Assembly (NCBI GenBank): GCA_039961635.1
Contig: JABRWB010000031.1
Span: 26,064 to 90,063 of the forward strand
Direction of reading: 5' to 3'
Length of the DNA stretch: 64,000 bases
Source: a bacterium
GTDB taxonomy: Bacteria; 4484-113; JAGGVC01
Shown here: positions 34,587-43,771 of the stretch, piece after piece
Position numbering within the stretch: position 1 is the stretch's first letter
Layout of the letters: the number at the start of each line of letters is the position of its first letter
Position numbers and translations under genes: made by a program
Notes under the pieces: generated by a model
Database searches by the model: none
Seen by the model: only the letters and a program-made list of their open reading frames with translations
What the model was told of the DNA's origin: nothing

Positions 34587-36351
34587 CGTCCAGCCGCCCC
34601 CTGATCCACGTCTTGTCGCGTACAGGCGAATTGTTGCGCTCGTTTTCCTGCTGATAGCGATTCGATTGTTTTACATGCAGGTTCATAAGTACCCGGATTT
34701 TCTGAAGGGCGCGGTTTCAAACAAGATCAAGTTCATCCCGCACATCGCGCCGCGCGGCCAGATTTTCGACCGCGCAGGCCGTCCCCTAGCCGTAAACGAA
34801 CCGGTTTTCAGTCTAATGTACTTTCCTCCGCTGGAAGGAGGAGAGGATGAAGCGCTTCCACCCATCGCGGCGGCGCTTGGGGAACCGGTTGAAGCGTTGG
34901 CCGAAAGGATTGAAAAGGAAAAAAAGCGGAATTATCCCTATCAGCCTGTATCGATTCGGGATAATCTAACTCCGGAGCAGGTGATATTTTTCAGTGAAAA
35001 CTCCACCAGGTTTCCCGGCGTGTTCGTGGAGGAAAACAATTACCGAAGGAAATACCCGCTGGGAGCGGCAGCCGCGCATGTAATCGGCTACACGGGTGCG
35101 ATGTCCGAAAAAGATCCAAAGGCGCAAACCGGCTCCGGATACGACAGGCTTGAATTCGTGGGCAAAACCGGTGCGGAAAAAGCATTCGAGGAATACCTTC
35201 ACGGCCGTGCAGGAAGCAAAGAAATCGAGGTAACAAAGAACCGCGCTTTCAAACGGCTGATAAACGAAACACCGGCCAAAAGCGGCCAGAATATTTACTT
35301 GACAATTGATTCACAGATACAGGCGCGGATTTTTGAGCTGTTCAAAGGAAGGCGCGGCTGCGCGATCGTATCCAAGCCGTTCACTGGCGAAATAATTGCA
35401 ATGGTGTCCAGCCCAAGTTACGATGCCAACCTGTTTTACCTTCCGCAATACGCCGATTATCGCGTGAAGCTGCTGAACGATAAGGTGGGAATGCCCGAAT
35501 TCTTTCGGGCGATTGGGGGCACTTATCCGCCAGGCTCGACTTTCAAACTCGTGACCGCGATCGCCGCCCTCGAAACCGGCAAAGCTTCCGAGAATATGCA
35601 ATGGACTTGTCCTGGCACTTACGAGCTTGGAAACCGGATTTTCCGGGAAGAGTACGTTTCCGGCGGGCACGGGCCGATAGTCTTCAAGGACGCGATAGGC
35701 AAAAGCTGCGACATCGTGTTTTGGAAAATCGGGGTCGAAACGGGAAGCAGCAAGCTCGCGGAATACGCCCGCAGATTCGGATTCGGAGATACGCTGGGCA
35801 TAGAACTGGCCGGGGAAAAAAAGGGCTTCGTGCCGGACCGGAGCTGGAAAAAGCAAATTTGGAAAGACGATTGGTGGGCCGGCGACACCGCAAACATGTC
35901 CATCGGCCAGGGATTCGTCCTGGCCACTCCTCTTCAAGTGCTTTGGAGCGTGAATGCGATTGTTACGGACGGAGACACGCCGCGTCCTCATATCCTCAAA
36001 GGTTATATCCACGATGGCAAAATGGTGGAATCGGCAAGGCAGCCCAATCTTCGCATTCATGCTGACAAGTCGTCGTTCCGCATCGTCCGCGAGGGAATGC
36101 GGCGGGCGGTTTTGAACGGCACGGCAAAACAACTGCGGGGAACGGGAATTTCATCGGCGGGAAAGACGGGAACCGCGGATGCCCCGCATGGAAAAGAGCC
36201 CCATGGGTGGTTCGTGGGATACTTCCCCTACGAAAATCCCGAATATTCGGTTGTGGTTTTGCTCGAAAACGCGGGCAAGGCCGCGGACAGCGCTGTACCG
36301 TTGGCCGGTGAGATTATCAAGCAGGTGAATGAAGTCTCAAAAGGAAAATGA
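34573..36351 (+). CDS. mrdA: Penicillin-binding protein 2 (elongasome transpeptidase)
   Basis: 592 aa, inner-membrane anchored (helix about residues 20-36) class B PBP that cross-links lateral-wall peptidoglycan. Dimerisation domain with RGQIFDRAGRPLA; transpeptidase domain with the active-site tetrad S322-T-F-K325 (PPGSTFK), a second motif GKSCD, and K531-T-G. TTG start with GAGGAGGGG upstream and a 14-base overlap with mreD. The size and the position after mreCD fit PBP2 rather than FtsI. Confidence 0.96.
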   Translation: MAAPNVQPPPDPRLVAYRRIVALVFLLIAIRLFYMQVHKYPDFLKGAVSNKIKFIPHIAPRGQIFDRAGRPLAVNEPVFSLMYFPPLEGGEDEALPPIAAALGEPVEALAERIEKEKKRNYPYQPVSIRDNLTPEQVIFFSENSTRFPGVFVEENNYRRKYPLGAAAAHVIGYTGAMSEKDPKAQTGSGYDRLEFVGKTGAEKAFEEYLHGRAGSKEIEVTKNRAFKRLINETPAKSGQNIYLTIDSQIQARIFELFKGRRGCAIVSKPFTGEIIAMVSSPSYDANLFYLPQYADYRVKLLNDKVGMPEFFRAIGGTYPPGSTFKLVTAIAALETGKASENMQWTCPGTYELGNRIFREEYVSGGHGPIVFKDAIGKSCDIVFWKIGVETGSSKLAEYARRFGFGDTLGIELAGEKKGFVPDRSWKKQIWKDDWWAGDTANMSIGQGFVLATPLQVLWSVNAIVTDGDTPRPHILKGYIHDGKMVESARQPNLRIHADKSSFRIVREGMRRAVLNGTAKQLRGTGISSAGKTGTADAPHGKEPHGWFVGYFPYENPEYSVVVLLENAGKAADSAVPLAGEIIKQVNEVSKGK

Positions 36352-36404
36352 GCCTTCAGGAAAGTGCTTTTTGCTAAAATCCGAACGGCCTTCAGCCTAC
36401 TGCC

Positions 36405-38066
36405 ATGTCAGATAAATCAAGCCGCAGCAACTGGGAAGAGAACATTCTTTTTCCGTTCCTTAAAGAACACCCCGAAAGAAAAGACGTGCTTCCTTCCACT
36501 TCGGGGTGGGAAACACCGCGCATATGCGGAACGGAAATCGGGAAAAGATCGGACTATGATATCGGCTGGCCGGGCGAATATCCTTTCACCAGAGGAATCA
36601 CGCCAACCGGATATCGCGGAAGACTCTGGACGATGCGCCAGTATGCGGGATTTTCGACAGCGAAAGAGACGAACGAGAGATACAGGTTCCTCCTCGAAGC
36701 GGGCCAAACAGGTCTTTCGGTTGCATTTGACCTGCCAACGCAAATGGGGTACGCCTCGGATGACCCGATGGCGCGCGGCGAGGTTGGCAAAGTCGGCGTA
36801 CCCATTGACACAATCGAGGATATGCGGACTCTGTTTGCGGGAATCCCACTGGATAAAGTATCCACAAGCATGACGATCAACGCCCCGGCGGTGATATTGC
36901 TGGGCTTTTACCAGGTTGTGGGCGAAGAGCAGGGAGTGCCGGGAGAGAAGCTGCGCGGCACCATTCAAAACGACATACTCAAGGAATACATGGCGCGCGG
37001 GACGTACATCTTCCCGCCCGCGCCGAGCATGAAACTGACGGTGGACAGTTTTCGATATTGCCGGAAACACCTGCCGCACTGGAACACGATAAGCATCAGC
37101 GGATATCACATCCGCGAAGCGGGATGCACCGCCGTGCAGGAGGTCGCGTTTACCCTTGCGGACGGAATCGCGTATTGCGAGGCCGCGCTTTCCGGCGGGC
37201 TTGAAATAGACGACTTCGCTCCAAGGCTTTCGTTTTTCTTCAACGCGCACAACAATTTCCTGGAGGAAGTCGCCAAATTCCGGGCGGCGAGAAGGCTCTG
37301 GGCAAGGTTGATGAAGGAGCGGTTCGGCGCCAAGAATCCCCAGTCGATGCTGCTCCGATTCCACACGCAGACCGCGGGAAGCATGCTCACCGCGCAGCAG
37401 CCGCACAACAACATCGTGCGAACGGCTTACCAGGCGCTCGCGGCGGTGCTGGGCGGAACGCAGTCGCTTCACACAAACAGCTTCGACGAAGCGCTTGCGC
37501 TTCCTACCGAGCAAAGCGTGGAAATCGCGCTTCGCACTCAACAAATCATCGCTTACGAAACGGGAGTTGCGGATACCGTTGATCCGCTTGGAGGCAGTTG
37601 GTTAATCGAAGATTTGACAGACAAAATCGAGGCGGGAGCAGTGGAATACATCAGGAAGACGGACTCGATGGGCGGAATGGTGGCGGCAATCGAAGCCGGA
37701 TACCCCCAGCGCGAAATCCAAAACGCCGCTTACAAATGGCAAAAGCAGGTGGATTCCGGCGAAAGAACAATCGTCGGCGTAAACCGGTTCAAAGACGCTT
37801 CGAATGAATCGGTGGAAACTTTGCGCCGCAACGAAAACGCCGAGCAGGAGCAAATCGAACGGCTTGAACAGTACATTTCCGCCAGAACGGATCGGCAAAA
37901 GAAAGAAATCTCCAAAACGCTCGGACTGGTCGTCAAGTCATGCGAGGCCGGCGCGGGAATATGCGAGGCCGTCGTTGATTCAATCAGAGCCGGTGCCACG
38001 GAAGGTGAAATAGTAAACGCAATGGCAGAGGTTTGGGGGAGATACACAGGCAGCGTATCAGTGTAA
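36405..38066 (+). CDS. Methylmalonyl-CoA mutase, large (alpha) subunit without B12 domain
   Basis: 553 aa TIM-barrel domain of the acyl-CoA mutase family. It begins with the usual [25 protein letters not shown] and carries [19 protein letters not shown] and [19 protein letters not shown] (all shown only in part). The 553-aa length, without a cobalamin-binding domain, is that of the split large chain seen in archaea and many bacteria, which needs a separate small B12 subunit (DxHxxG motif). That partner, MeaB and the epimerase are not here. The substrate may be methylmalonyl-CoA or a related acyl-CoA such as isobutyryl-CoA. Convergent with the homocysteine methyltransferase gene, 21 bp apart. 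Confidence 0.88.
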   Translation: MSDKSSRSNWEENILFPFLKEHPERKDVLPSTSGWETPRICGTEIGKRSDYDIGWPGEYPFTRGITPTGYRGRLWTMRQYAGFSTAKETNERYRFLLEAGQTGLSVAFDLPTQMGYASDDPMARGEVGKVGVPIDTIEDMRTLFAGIPLDKVSTSMTINAPAVILLGFYQVVGEEQGVPGEKLRGTIQNDILKEYMARGTYIFPPAPSMKLTVDSFRYCRKHLPHWNTISISGYHIREAGCTAVQEVAFTLADGIAYCEAALSGGLEIDDFAPRLSFFFNAHNNFLEEVAKFRAARRLWARLMKERFGAKNPQSMLLRFHTQTAGSMLTAQQPHNNIVRTAYQALAAVLGGTQSLHTNSFDEALALPTEQSVEIALRTQQIIAYETGVADTVDPLGGSWLIEDLTDKIEAGAVEYIRKTDSMGGMVAAIEAGYPQREIQNAAYKWQKQVDSGERTIVGVNRFKDASNESVETLRRNENAEQEQIERLEQYISARTDRQKKEISKTLGLVVKSCEAGAGICEAVVDSIRAGATEGEIVNAMAEVWGRYTGSVSV

Positions 38067-38087
38067 ACCTAGGAATTTAACTTCCGC

Positions 38088-39062
38088 CTATACACCGGAA
38101 TCTCTTATCGGTTTCGCTCCTTCCAGATGAAAGCTCAATAACCTGATGAATTCGGGGTTGGTTCCGCAGCATCCCCCAAGAACCCGCGCTCCGGATGCAA
38201 GCCAAGTTTTCGCGTAATTCAAGTACGCGGCCGGCGTCACCTCGTCGGTGAATTCCCAGTGGATTGACGCTGACATACCTACATTTCCATATGCGCCGAC
38301 GGCGCCGGGAAATCGCGCCGCGAGCCTTTGAAGCGACAAAAGCAAAGATCTCGCCGGCGTGCAATTAATCAGAAGGCACGCAGGTTCGTACGGCGCGACA
38401 GAGTCAACGAATAGCTCGATGCTTTCCTCGCTTAGCAAAGTGCCGTGTGTGGTGCAAGTAACCGCCACAAAGTAAGGCAGGCAGGTGGCACGGGCGGCCT
38501 TGGCTACCGCCACGGATTCGCTGACGCTGTTGAACGTTTCTGCGAGGATGAAATCCACTCCGCAGTCGGCCAGCAATTCGGCCTGCGCGCCGTGCTCCCG
38601 CTCGCATTCTTCTTTTGACGGCACCAGGTCGGGTCTGAAACAATCCTCGAGGGGCGCAATACTTCCGGCAATAAAGATTTGCCGAGGGCTTCCGGCGTTC
38701 GAAACGGCTTCTTTCGCGAGCTCGACAGCCCGCCTCGTGTTTTGCAAATAATCGCCCGCTCGGCCGATTTTTTCGAAGGTGCGCTTGGTTGACCGGAATG
38801 TGGCGGTTGTGATGATTTCCGCGCCCGCGGCAATGTAATCGCGGTGAATGGCCGCGACAAGTTCTTCGCGAAGCTCGACCGCCTCCGCGCTCCAAAGCGG
38901 GGACGTTGAAATCGCGCGGTGCCGCTCCAGCTCCGTGCCCATCGCCCCATCGAGGATGACGACGTCCCCAAGCGCAAGCCTGGCCCTAATGTCACCGCGA
39001 TTAATGTCGAAACTGCTGCCCAGGGTCAAATTATACTCTATTTCGTATGCAGGCGCAGACAT
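38088..39062 (-). CDS. Homocysteine S-methyltransferase family protein
   Basis: 324 aa zinc-dependent methyltransferase, the fold shared by MmuM and the N-terminal domain of cobalamin-dependent methionine synthase. LDGAMGTELER starts the barrel; the Zn ligands are the Cys of INCTP and the double Cys of LGGCCGTNP. Stand-alone proteins of this size usually use S-methylmethionine or SAM as methyl donor. GGGG lies about seven bases before the ATG. It is transcribed divergently from rpsB, whose promoter overlaps its 5' leader. Confidence 0.88.
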   Translation of the reverse strand: MSAPAYEIEYNLTLGSSFDINRGDIRARLALGDVVILDGAMGTELERHRAISTSPLWSAEAVELREELVAAIHRDYIAAGAEIITTATFRSTKRTFEKIGRAGDYLQNTRRAVELAKEAVSNAGSPRQIFIAGSIAPLEDCFRPDLVPSKEECEREHGAQAELLADCGVDFILAETFNSVSESVAVAKAARATCLPYFVAVTCTTHGTLLSEESIELFVDSVAPYEPACLLINCTPARSLLLSLQRLAARFPGAVGAYGNVGMSASIHWEFTDEVTPAAYLNYAKTWLASGARVLGGCCGTNPEFIRLLSFHLEGAKPIRDSGV

Positions 39063-39063
39063 G

Positions 39064-39092
39064 TTGAATCCCCGATGGATTTATGGTATAAA
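39064..39092 (+). promoter_or_regulatory. Promoter of the rpsB-tsf-pyrH-frr-uppS operon
   Basis: TTGAAT (39064-39069), 17-bp spacer, TATAAA (39087-39092). Predicted start near 39099, giving a leader of about 40 bases. The -35 is next to the start codon of the divergent methyltransferase gene. Confidence 0.7.
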
Positions 39093-39139
39093 GCGCGTTC
39101 GCTTTTCGGAGCGGAACATCCAGCAAGGAGATTCACCGG

Positions 39140-40018
39140 TTGGCACTCATATCGCTTAGGCAGTTGTTGGAATGCGGCGCGCATTTCGGCCATCCCACGC
39201 GCAAGTGGAATCCCAAGATGGCGCCCTATATTTTTACGAAGCGCAACGGGATCCACATTCTCGATCTTCAACAAACCACAAAGATGGTGGATGACGTTCA
39301 CGATTACATTGTAAAAATCGTGAGCGACGGCGGCAAGATTCTTTTCATAGGCACCAAAAAGCAGGCCCAAGAGGCCATCGAAGAAGAGGCAGTCAAGTGC
39401 GGCATGCCTTTCATCAACCAAAGGTGGCTTGGCGGGATGCTTACAAACTTCCGCACGATTCGCCAGAGGGTTCAAAGGCTTAAGGAACTGCGCCGGATGA
39501 AGGAGGAAGGCTACTTCCAGGCAGCCGGCAAGAAAGAAGCCAAGATTTTGGGCGACGAGCTGGCAAGGCTCGAAAAGTTTCTCCGCGGTATCGTTGACAT
39601 GGAAGAGCTTCCCCAGGCGCTTTTCATCATCGACGTCAAAAAGGAAGAAAACGCAATCAAGGAAGCACGCAGGTGCAAGATCCCTGTAATCGGAATTCTC
39701 GATTCGAACTGCGATCCTGACCTCGTAGACAAGATGATCATAGGCAACGACGACGCCATCCGGTCGATCAAGCTCTTCTGTCAAATCGTTTCCGACAGCG
39801 TTCTTGAAGCAAAGCATGGCTTCCTGCCGCCCGACTCGGTTCTGATTCAGGGCACGGTCGCGGAGGAAGGCGAAGGTCTGGATGAAAACGAAGAGCTTGC
39901 TGGATTCGCAAGCGCTGTCGGTATCGCGCCCAAACCCAAACCCGCTCCGGAGCCTGCGCCTACCGAAATTTCCGCCGTATCCACGGATGCTCCTGCTGCC
40001 GAGCCGGAATCCCCGTAA
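39140..40018 (+). CDS. rpsB: 30S ribosomal protein S2
   Basis: 292 aa. ISLRQLLECGAHFGHPTRKWNPKM (start) and INQRWLGGMLTNF, PVIGILDSNCDPD are S2 hallmarks. TTG start nine bases after AAGGAG. The C-terminal 40 residues are a Pro/Ala/Glu-rich tail (PKPKPAPEPAP) that is longer than in E. coli S2 and probably disordered. Lead gene of the classic translation/phospholipid cluster. Confidence 0.97.
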   Translation: MALISLRQLLECGAHFGHPTRKWNPKMAPYIFTKRNGIHILDLQQTTKMVDDVHDYIVKIVSDGGKILFIGTKKQAQEAIEEEAVKCGMPFINQRWLGGMLTNFRTIRQRVQRLKELRRMKEEGYFQAAGKKEAKILGDELARLEKFLRGIVDMEELPQALFIIDVKKEENAIKEARRCKIPVIGILDSNCDPDLVDKMIIGNDDAIRSIKLFCQIVSDSVLEAKHGFLPPDSVLIQGTVAEEGEGLDENEELAGFASAVGIAPKPKPAPEPAPTEISAVSTDAPAAEPESP

Positions 40019-40038
40019 TTTCTCCCCGGAGGGAATCA

Positions 40039-40641
40039 ATGTCAGAAATCAGTGCAAAAGCAGTCGCCGAGTTACGATCCAAAACCGGCGCCGGAATGAT
40101 GGATTGCAAATCCGCCCTTGCCGAATCCGGCGGGGATGTCGAAAAGGCGGTTGAGTTGTTGCGCGTCAAGGGTATCGCGAAGGCCGCATCCAAAAGCTCG
40201 CGCGCGACCAAGGAAGGACTGATTTACTCCTACATCCATCTCGGCGGCAAGGCCGGTGTTCTGATTGAAGTGAACTGCGAGACCGACTTCGTCGCACGCA
40301 CCGACGACTTCAAGAACCTCTGCGAAGAGCTTGCCGTTCAGGTTTGCGCAATGAATCCGGATTACGTTTCGCCGGAAGACATTCCGGAAAACGTCCTGGA
40401 AGCGGAAAAGAAAATATACAGGGAACAAACGCTGGCCGAAGGCAAGCCGGAAAAAATAGTAGACAAGATCGTCGAAGGCAAACTTGGCAAGTATTTCAGC
40501 GACGTTTGCCTGATGAACCAACCGTATTTCCGTGATGAAACCGGCAAGAAGACTGTCGAAGAAGTGGTGAAGGAAACCGTCGCGAAGCTCGGCGAGAATA
40601 TCAAGGTTGCGCGTTTCGCCCGTTTCCAGCTCGGCGAGTAA
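40039..40641 (+). CDS. tsf: Translation elongation factor Ts
   Basis: 200 aa, the short form of EF-Ts. It exchanges GDP for GTP on EF-Tu. Seen: VAELRSKTGAGMMDCKSAL in the N-terminal UBA-like domain, EVNCETDFVARTDDF, and QPYFRD near the end. The shorter length reflects one core subdomain instead of two, common outside proteobacteria. SD CCGGAGG ahead of the ATG; 20 bp after rpsB. Confidence 0.97.
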   Translation: MSEISAKAVAELRSKTGAGMMDCKSALAESGGDVEKAVELLRVKGIAKAASKSSRATKEGLIYSYIHLGGKAGVLIEVNCETDFVARTDDFKNLCEELAVQVCAMNPDYVSPEDIPENVLEAEKKIYREQTLAEGKPEKIVDKIVEGKLGKYFSDVCLMNQPYFRDETGKKTVEEVVKETVAKLGENIKVARFARFQLGE

Positions 40642-40661
40642 TTCCTGTCCGGGGGGACGAG

Positions 40662-41372
40662 ATGACATATAAACGAGCTGTAATCAAGCTTTCAGGCGAG
40701 TCACTTCAAGGTGATTTGGAAGGCGGCCTTTCCCCGGAGGCGATCAGGCATTATGCATCCGAAATAAAGTCGGCGATCGCCGCGGGTTGTGAAGCTTCAG
40801 TAGTTGTGGGAGGCGGCAACATTCTTCGTGGCCGTGAGTTTGCGGGGGAGGACATAGGCCACACCACCGCTGATCTGATGGGGATGCTCGCTACGGTGAT
40901 CAACGCACTCGCGCTTCAAAGCGCCCTTGAAGCGATAAATGTGCCGACGCGCGTTATGAGCGGCATCGAAATGCCGCGCGTTTGCGAGCCGTACATTCAC
41001 CGCCGGGCCGTCAGACATCTTGAAAAGGGCCGGGTGGTCATCTTCGCGGCGGGTACAGGCAATCCTTATTTCTCCACGGACACGGCGGCCGCGTTGCGCG
41101 GGCTCGAAATTGGCGCGGAAGTGTTCATCAAGGGCACCAGGGTGGACGGAATCTACGACAAGGATCCGGAAAAACATTCCGATGCAAGGCGATTCGAGCG
41201 AATAACCTATACAGAAGCACTCGAATTGAACCTCGGCGTTTTGGACGCGACGGCGTTCGCTCTGTGCAGGGAGAACAACCTGCCGATAGTCGTGTTCGAC
41301 ATCACCAAATCCGGCAACCTGGCAAAGCTCATCGCTGGTGATGTATCATTGGGGACGCTTGTCAGCGCTTAG
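40662..41372 (+). CDS. pyrH: Uridylate kinase
   Basis: 236 aa hexameric UMP kinase of the amino-acid-kinase fold, which makes UDP. KLSGESLQGD at the start, VVGGGNILRG for phosphate binding, DLMGMLATVINALAL, and FKGTRVDGIYDKDP-like IKGTRVDGIYDKDP are conserved. GGGGGG SD seven bases ahead of the ATG; canonical position between tsf and frr. Confidence 0.97.
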   Translation: MTYKRAVIKLSGESLQGDLEGGLSPEAIRHYASEIKSAIAAGCEASVVVGGGNILRGREFAGEDIGHTTADLMGMLATVINALALQSALEAINVPTRVMSGIEMPRVCEPYIHRRAVRHLEKGRVVIFAAGTGNPYFSTDTAAALRGLEIGAEVFIKGTRVDGIYDKDPEKHSDARRFERITYTEALELNLGVLDATAFALCRENNLPIVVFDITKSGNLAKLIAGDVSLGTLVSA

Positions 41373-41381
41373 GAGCATCCC

Positions 41382-41945
41382 ATGAGCACCATAGCCGAAA
41401 TAAAATCCGAAGCCGAATCCAAGATGATTAAGTCGGTGGAAGCCACCCGCGAGGAGCTGGCACACCTTCGCGCGGGCCGCGCCAATCCGGCCTTGCTCGA
41501 CCGCGTTATGGTCGAAGCTTATGAAACAAAATCGCCCCTCCGCCAACTTGCCACCGTATCCGCGCCCGACGCCTCCACGCTAAACGTTCAGCCATTCGAT
41601 CCACACACACTTAAAAACATCGAGCGCGCGATTATGCAAAGCGACCTCGGACTCACGCCGCAGAGCGACGGAAGGATAATTAGAATCAGCATACCCCAGT
41701 TGACCGAGGAGCGCCGGAAAGAGCTGATCAAAGTAGCTTCGAGGATCGCCGAAGAAGGTCGGGTTGCCCTGCGTAACATCAGGCGGGACGCGATCGACCA
41801 CAACAAAAGGCTCGAAAAGGCCAAGGAAGTAAGTGAAGACGAACTCAAGCGCGCCAATGAGGAAATCGAAAAAATCATAGAGAAGCATCTTAAGGAAATC
41901 GACGAGCTTTACAGCCAAAAGGCCAAGGAAATTCAGGAGTTCTAG
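41382..41945 (+). CDS. frr: Ribosome recycling factor
   Basis: 187 aa, of usual length, splits post-termination ribosomes together with EF-G. LRAGRANPALLDRVMVE and IPQLTEERRKELIK are diagnostic, and the coiled three-helix bundle makes the remainder Lys/Glu-rich. Nine bases after pyrH. Confidence 0.97.
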   Translation: MSTIAEIKSEAESKMIKSVEATREELAHLRAGRANPALLDRVMVEAYETKSPLRQLATVSAPDASTLNVQPFDPHTLKNIERAIMQSDLGLTPQSDGRIIRISIPQLTEERRKELIKVASRIAEEGRVALRNIRRDAIDHNKRLEKAKEVSEDELKRANEEIEKIIEKHLKEIDELYSQKAKEIQEF

Positions 41946-41963
41946 CTCCGGGAGGTCTTCTGC

Positions 41964-42734
41964 TTGGGAAATACTGCATTATCAATCTCCGCTCCCTACA
42001 AGTCATCTCCCTATGAGGGTATTGACCCGGCATGCCTGCCGGCGCACGTTGCCATAATAATGGACGGTAACGGACGCTGGGGCAAAAAATATGGTTTTTC
42101 GCGGGTCATAGGTCACCGGGAAGGCGTGGAAACCGTGCGGATGGCCGTCGAAACGACACAGGAACTCGGAATCAAGTGCCTTTCTCTGTTCGCCTTTTCA
42201 ACGGACAATATCTTCCGGCCGCTGACCGAGGTAAGCTCACTGTTCGGCCTGTTCGAAGAGATTTTGGCGGTCGAAACAAACAAGCTTCATCTAAAGAACA
42301 TCCGCGTGATGGTGTCGGGGGACGCTAGCATTCTGCCCGAAAAAATTGCCCGCCAATTCAAATTTGCGGAGGAAATGACGCGCAATAACGACAGCATGAT
42401 CCTCAACATCGCGGTGAATTACTCGGGACGCCAGGAAATCATAGACGCGATCAAAAAAATCCACAACGCGGTGCTTGAGGGCGAGCTTAAAATAGACGAG
42501 CTTTCCGAGGAATTTTTCAGGAAGTTCCTTTATCATCCCGAACTGCCCTATCCTGATCTGCTTATCCGGACGAGCGGGGAGTACAGAATATCCAACTTTC
42601 TGCTCTGGCAGGCCGCTTACACGGAAATGTGGTTTACCAACTCGCTTTGGCCGGACTTTTCAAGAGAGGAATATTTGCAGGCGATCCGCGACTTCCAATC
42701 GCGCGAAAGGCGCTTTGGAAAAATAGAAAGCTAG
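41964..42734 (+). CDS. uppS: Undecaprenyl diphosphate synthase (cis-prenyltransferase)
   Basis: 256 aa. Makes the C55 lipid carrier for wall synthesis from FPP and IPP, so it uses the product of the ispA-dxs arm. Motifs: IIMDGNGRWGKK with the catalytic Asp, GHREGVE, FAFSTDNIFRP (family FSTENW), and RTSGEYRISNFLLWQ. TTG start seven bases after GGGAGGT. Its last 20 codons overlap the cdsA promoter region. Confidence 0.97.
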   Translation: MGNTALSISAPYKSSPYEGIDPACLPAHVAIIMDGNGRWGKKYGFSRVIGHREGVETVRMAVETTQELGIKCLSLFAFSTDNIFRPLTEVSSLFGLFEEILAVETNKLHLKNIRVMVSGDASILPEKIARQFKFAEEMTRNNDSMILNIAVNYSGRQEIIDAIKKIHNAVLEGELKIDELSEEFFRKFLYHPELPYPDLLIRTSGEYRISNFLLWQAAYTEMWFTNSLWPDFSREEYLQAIRDFQSRERRFGKIES

Positions 42735-42742
42735 GCTATACT
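42715..42742 (+). promoter_or_regulatory. Candidate internal promoter for leaderless cdsA
   Basis: TTGGAA (42715-42720), 16-bp spacer, TATACT (42737-42742), lying across the uppS stop. The -10 ends six bases before GTG 42749. No SD precedes that GTG. Confidence 0.4.
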
Positions 42743-42748
42743 CCCGCC

Positions 42749-43639
42749 GTGACCAGGGTGGCTGTCGGAGTGGCTGCCGGAATCGTCGTCGTTTTCATAA
42801 TGGCGGCAAGCCGCGTTCTCGGATTGTTCCTTATCGCCGTCTGCCACTTGATCGCGATGGGAGAGTACTTAAGGCTGGCAGAGCCCAGACTGCCCGACGA
42901 TATCCGCCGGACTCTCTGGATACTTGTTTCCGCTCAATTTGCGGTGGCGGCCGCGATAATGGCTACATACGTCGCTCCGTCCGATTTTCTTTTCACTCGA
43001 ATTGCCCAGTTTCCCGAGTGCGGTATTTTGCGCCTGATGGCCGCGATCGGAGCATGCGCTTTGCTGACCTGGATAACCATTTTCCTGGCGGTTTCCTATT
43101 TTATGGTCAGGCGCCATCCGCACGGCGACTTTCCGATCTCTGCCGGTCTTCACGTGCTGACCGCAATCGGAACCGTTTACGTAGGGCTTTTATCGCTCGC
43201 GCTGCTATATGCGGCGGGCTCATGGAATATCTGGTTTCTGCCGATGCTTCTCTCGTGGGGAGCCGATGCGGGAGCGTTTTTCACGGGCAGATCCGTCGGC
43301 AAATCGCTTTTGGCTCCGACGGTAAGCCCCAAAAAGACTGTCGAAGGTCTCACGGGGGCGATGTTAACCGGTGCGGTGGCGTTGCCTGCCTTCCTTTACT
43401 TTTCAGGCTCGCCGCTGGCCGCCGCCGGACCGGCCGCGGCGCTGTTCCAAGCGCTGGCAGGATGCTCGATTGCGGGATTGGGTCACTTGGGGGATTTGTT
43501 CATCTCCATTCTTAAACGCGCGCATCACCAAAAGGAAAGCGGCGTATTCCTGCCGGGCCACGGCGGGATTCTGGACAAGATTGACAGCCTTTTAATCGTC
43601 AGCCCGATCGTCGCCCTGCTGGCTTTTGCCCTTTCTTAA
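42749..43639 (+). CDS. cdsA: Phosphatidate cytidylyltransferase (CDP-diacylglycerol synthase)
   Basis: 296 aa, about eight membrane helices. Makes CDP-diacylglycerol, the branch point for phospholipids. The C-terminal CdsA signature is present as SILKRAHHQKESGVFLPGHGGILDKIDSL, shown here in parts (KESGVFLPGHGG, DKIDS), with small deviations from the usual KDxG and DRxDS. GTG 42749, 14 bases after the uppS stop, is preferred to the long upstream frame that lies inside uppS. Confidence 0.94.
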   Translation: MTRVAVGVAAGIVVVFIMAASRVLGLFLIAVCHLIAMGEYLRLAEPRLPDDIRRTLWILVSAQFAVAAAIMATYVAPSDFLFTRIAQFPECGILRLMAAIGACALLTWITIFLAVSYFMVRRHPHGDFPISAGLHVLTAIGTVYVGLLSLALLYAAGSWNIWFLPMLLSWGADAGAFFTGRSVGKSLLAPTVSPKKTVEGLTGAMLTGAVALPAFLYFSGSPLAAAGPAAALFQALAGCSIAGLGHLGDLFISILKRAHHQKESGVFLPGHGGILDKIDSLLIVSPIVALLAFALS

Positions 43640-43736
43640 CCCGTTTGCATGGGAGGCTGTTTCTTAATTGTGCCTAACGTCACTTCGCACAAGCTTCGGC
43701 GGATGACAATTAATCCGCTGTAATTGGTATAGAATC

Positions 43737-43760
43737 CCCGGCGTCCGGCGGGAAGCCGGG
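43737..43760 (+). other. GC-rich hairpin in the gcvPA leader
   Basis: CCCGGC (43737-43742) and GCCGGG (43755-43760) pair across a 12-base loop, ending five bases before the SD GGAGG. TATAGA at 43728-43733 just upstream may be a -10. The other 90 bases of the 132-bp gap after cdsA hold a GCGGAT/ATCCGC dyad without a T-run and nothing else I can name. Confidence 0.35.
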
Positions 43761-43771
43761 CCGGAGGAAAG

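Noticed and set aside
43640-43771. Glycine riboswitch ahead of gcvPA
   Set aside because: The 132-bp gap is short for a tandem aptamer and lacks its conserved GGAGAG-type core; only simple dyads are visible.
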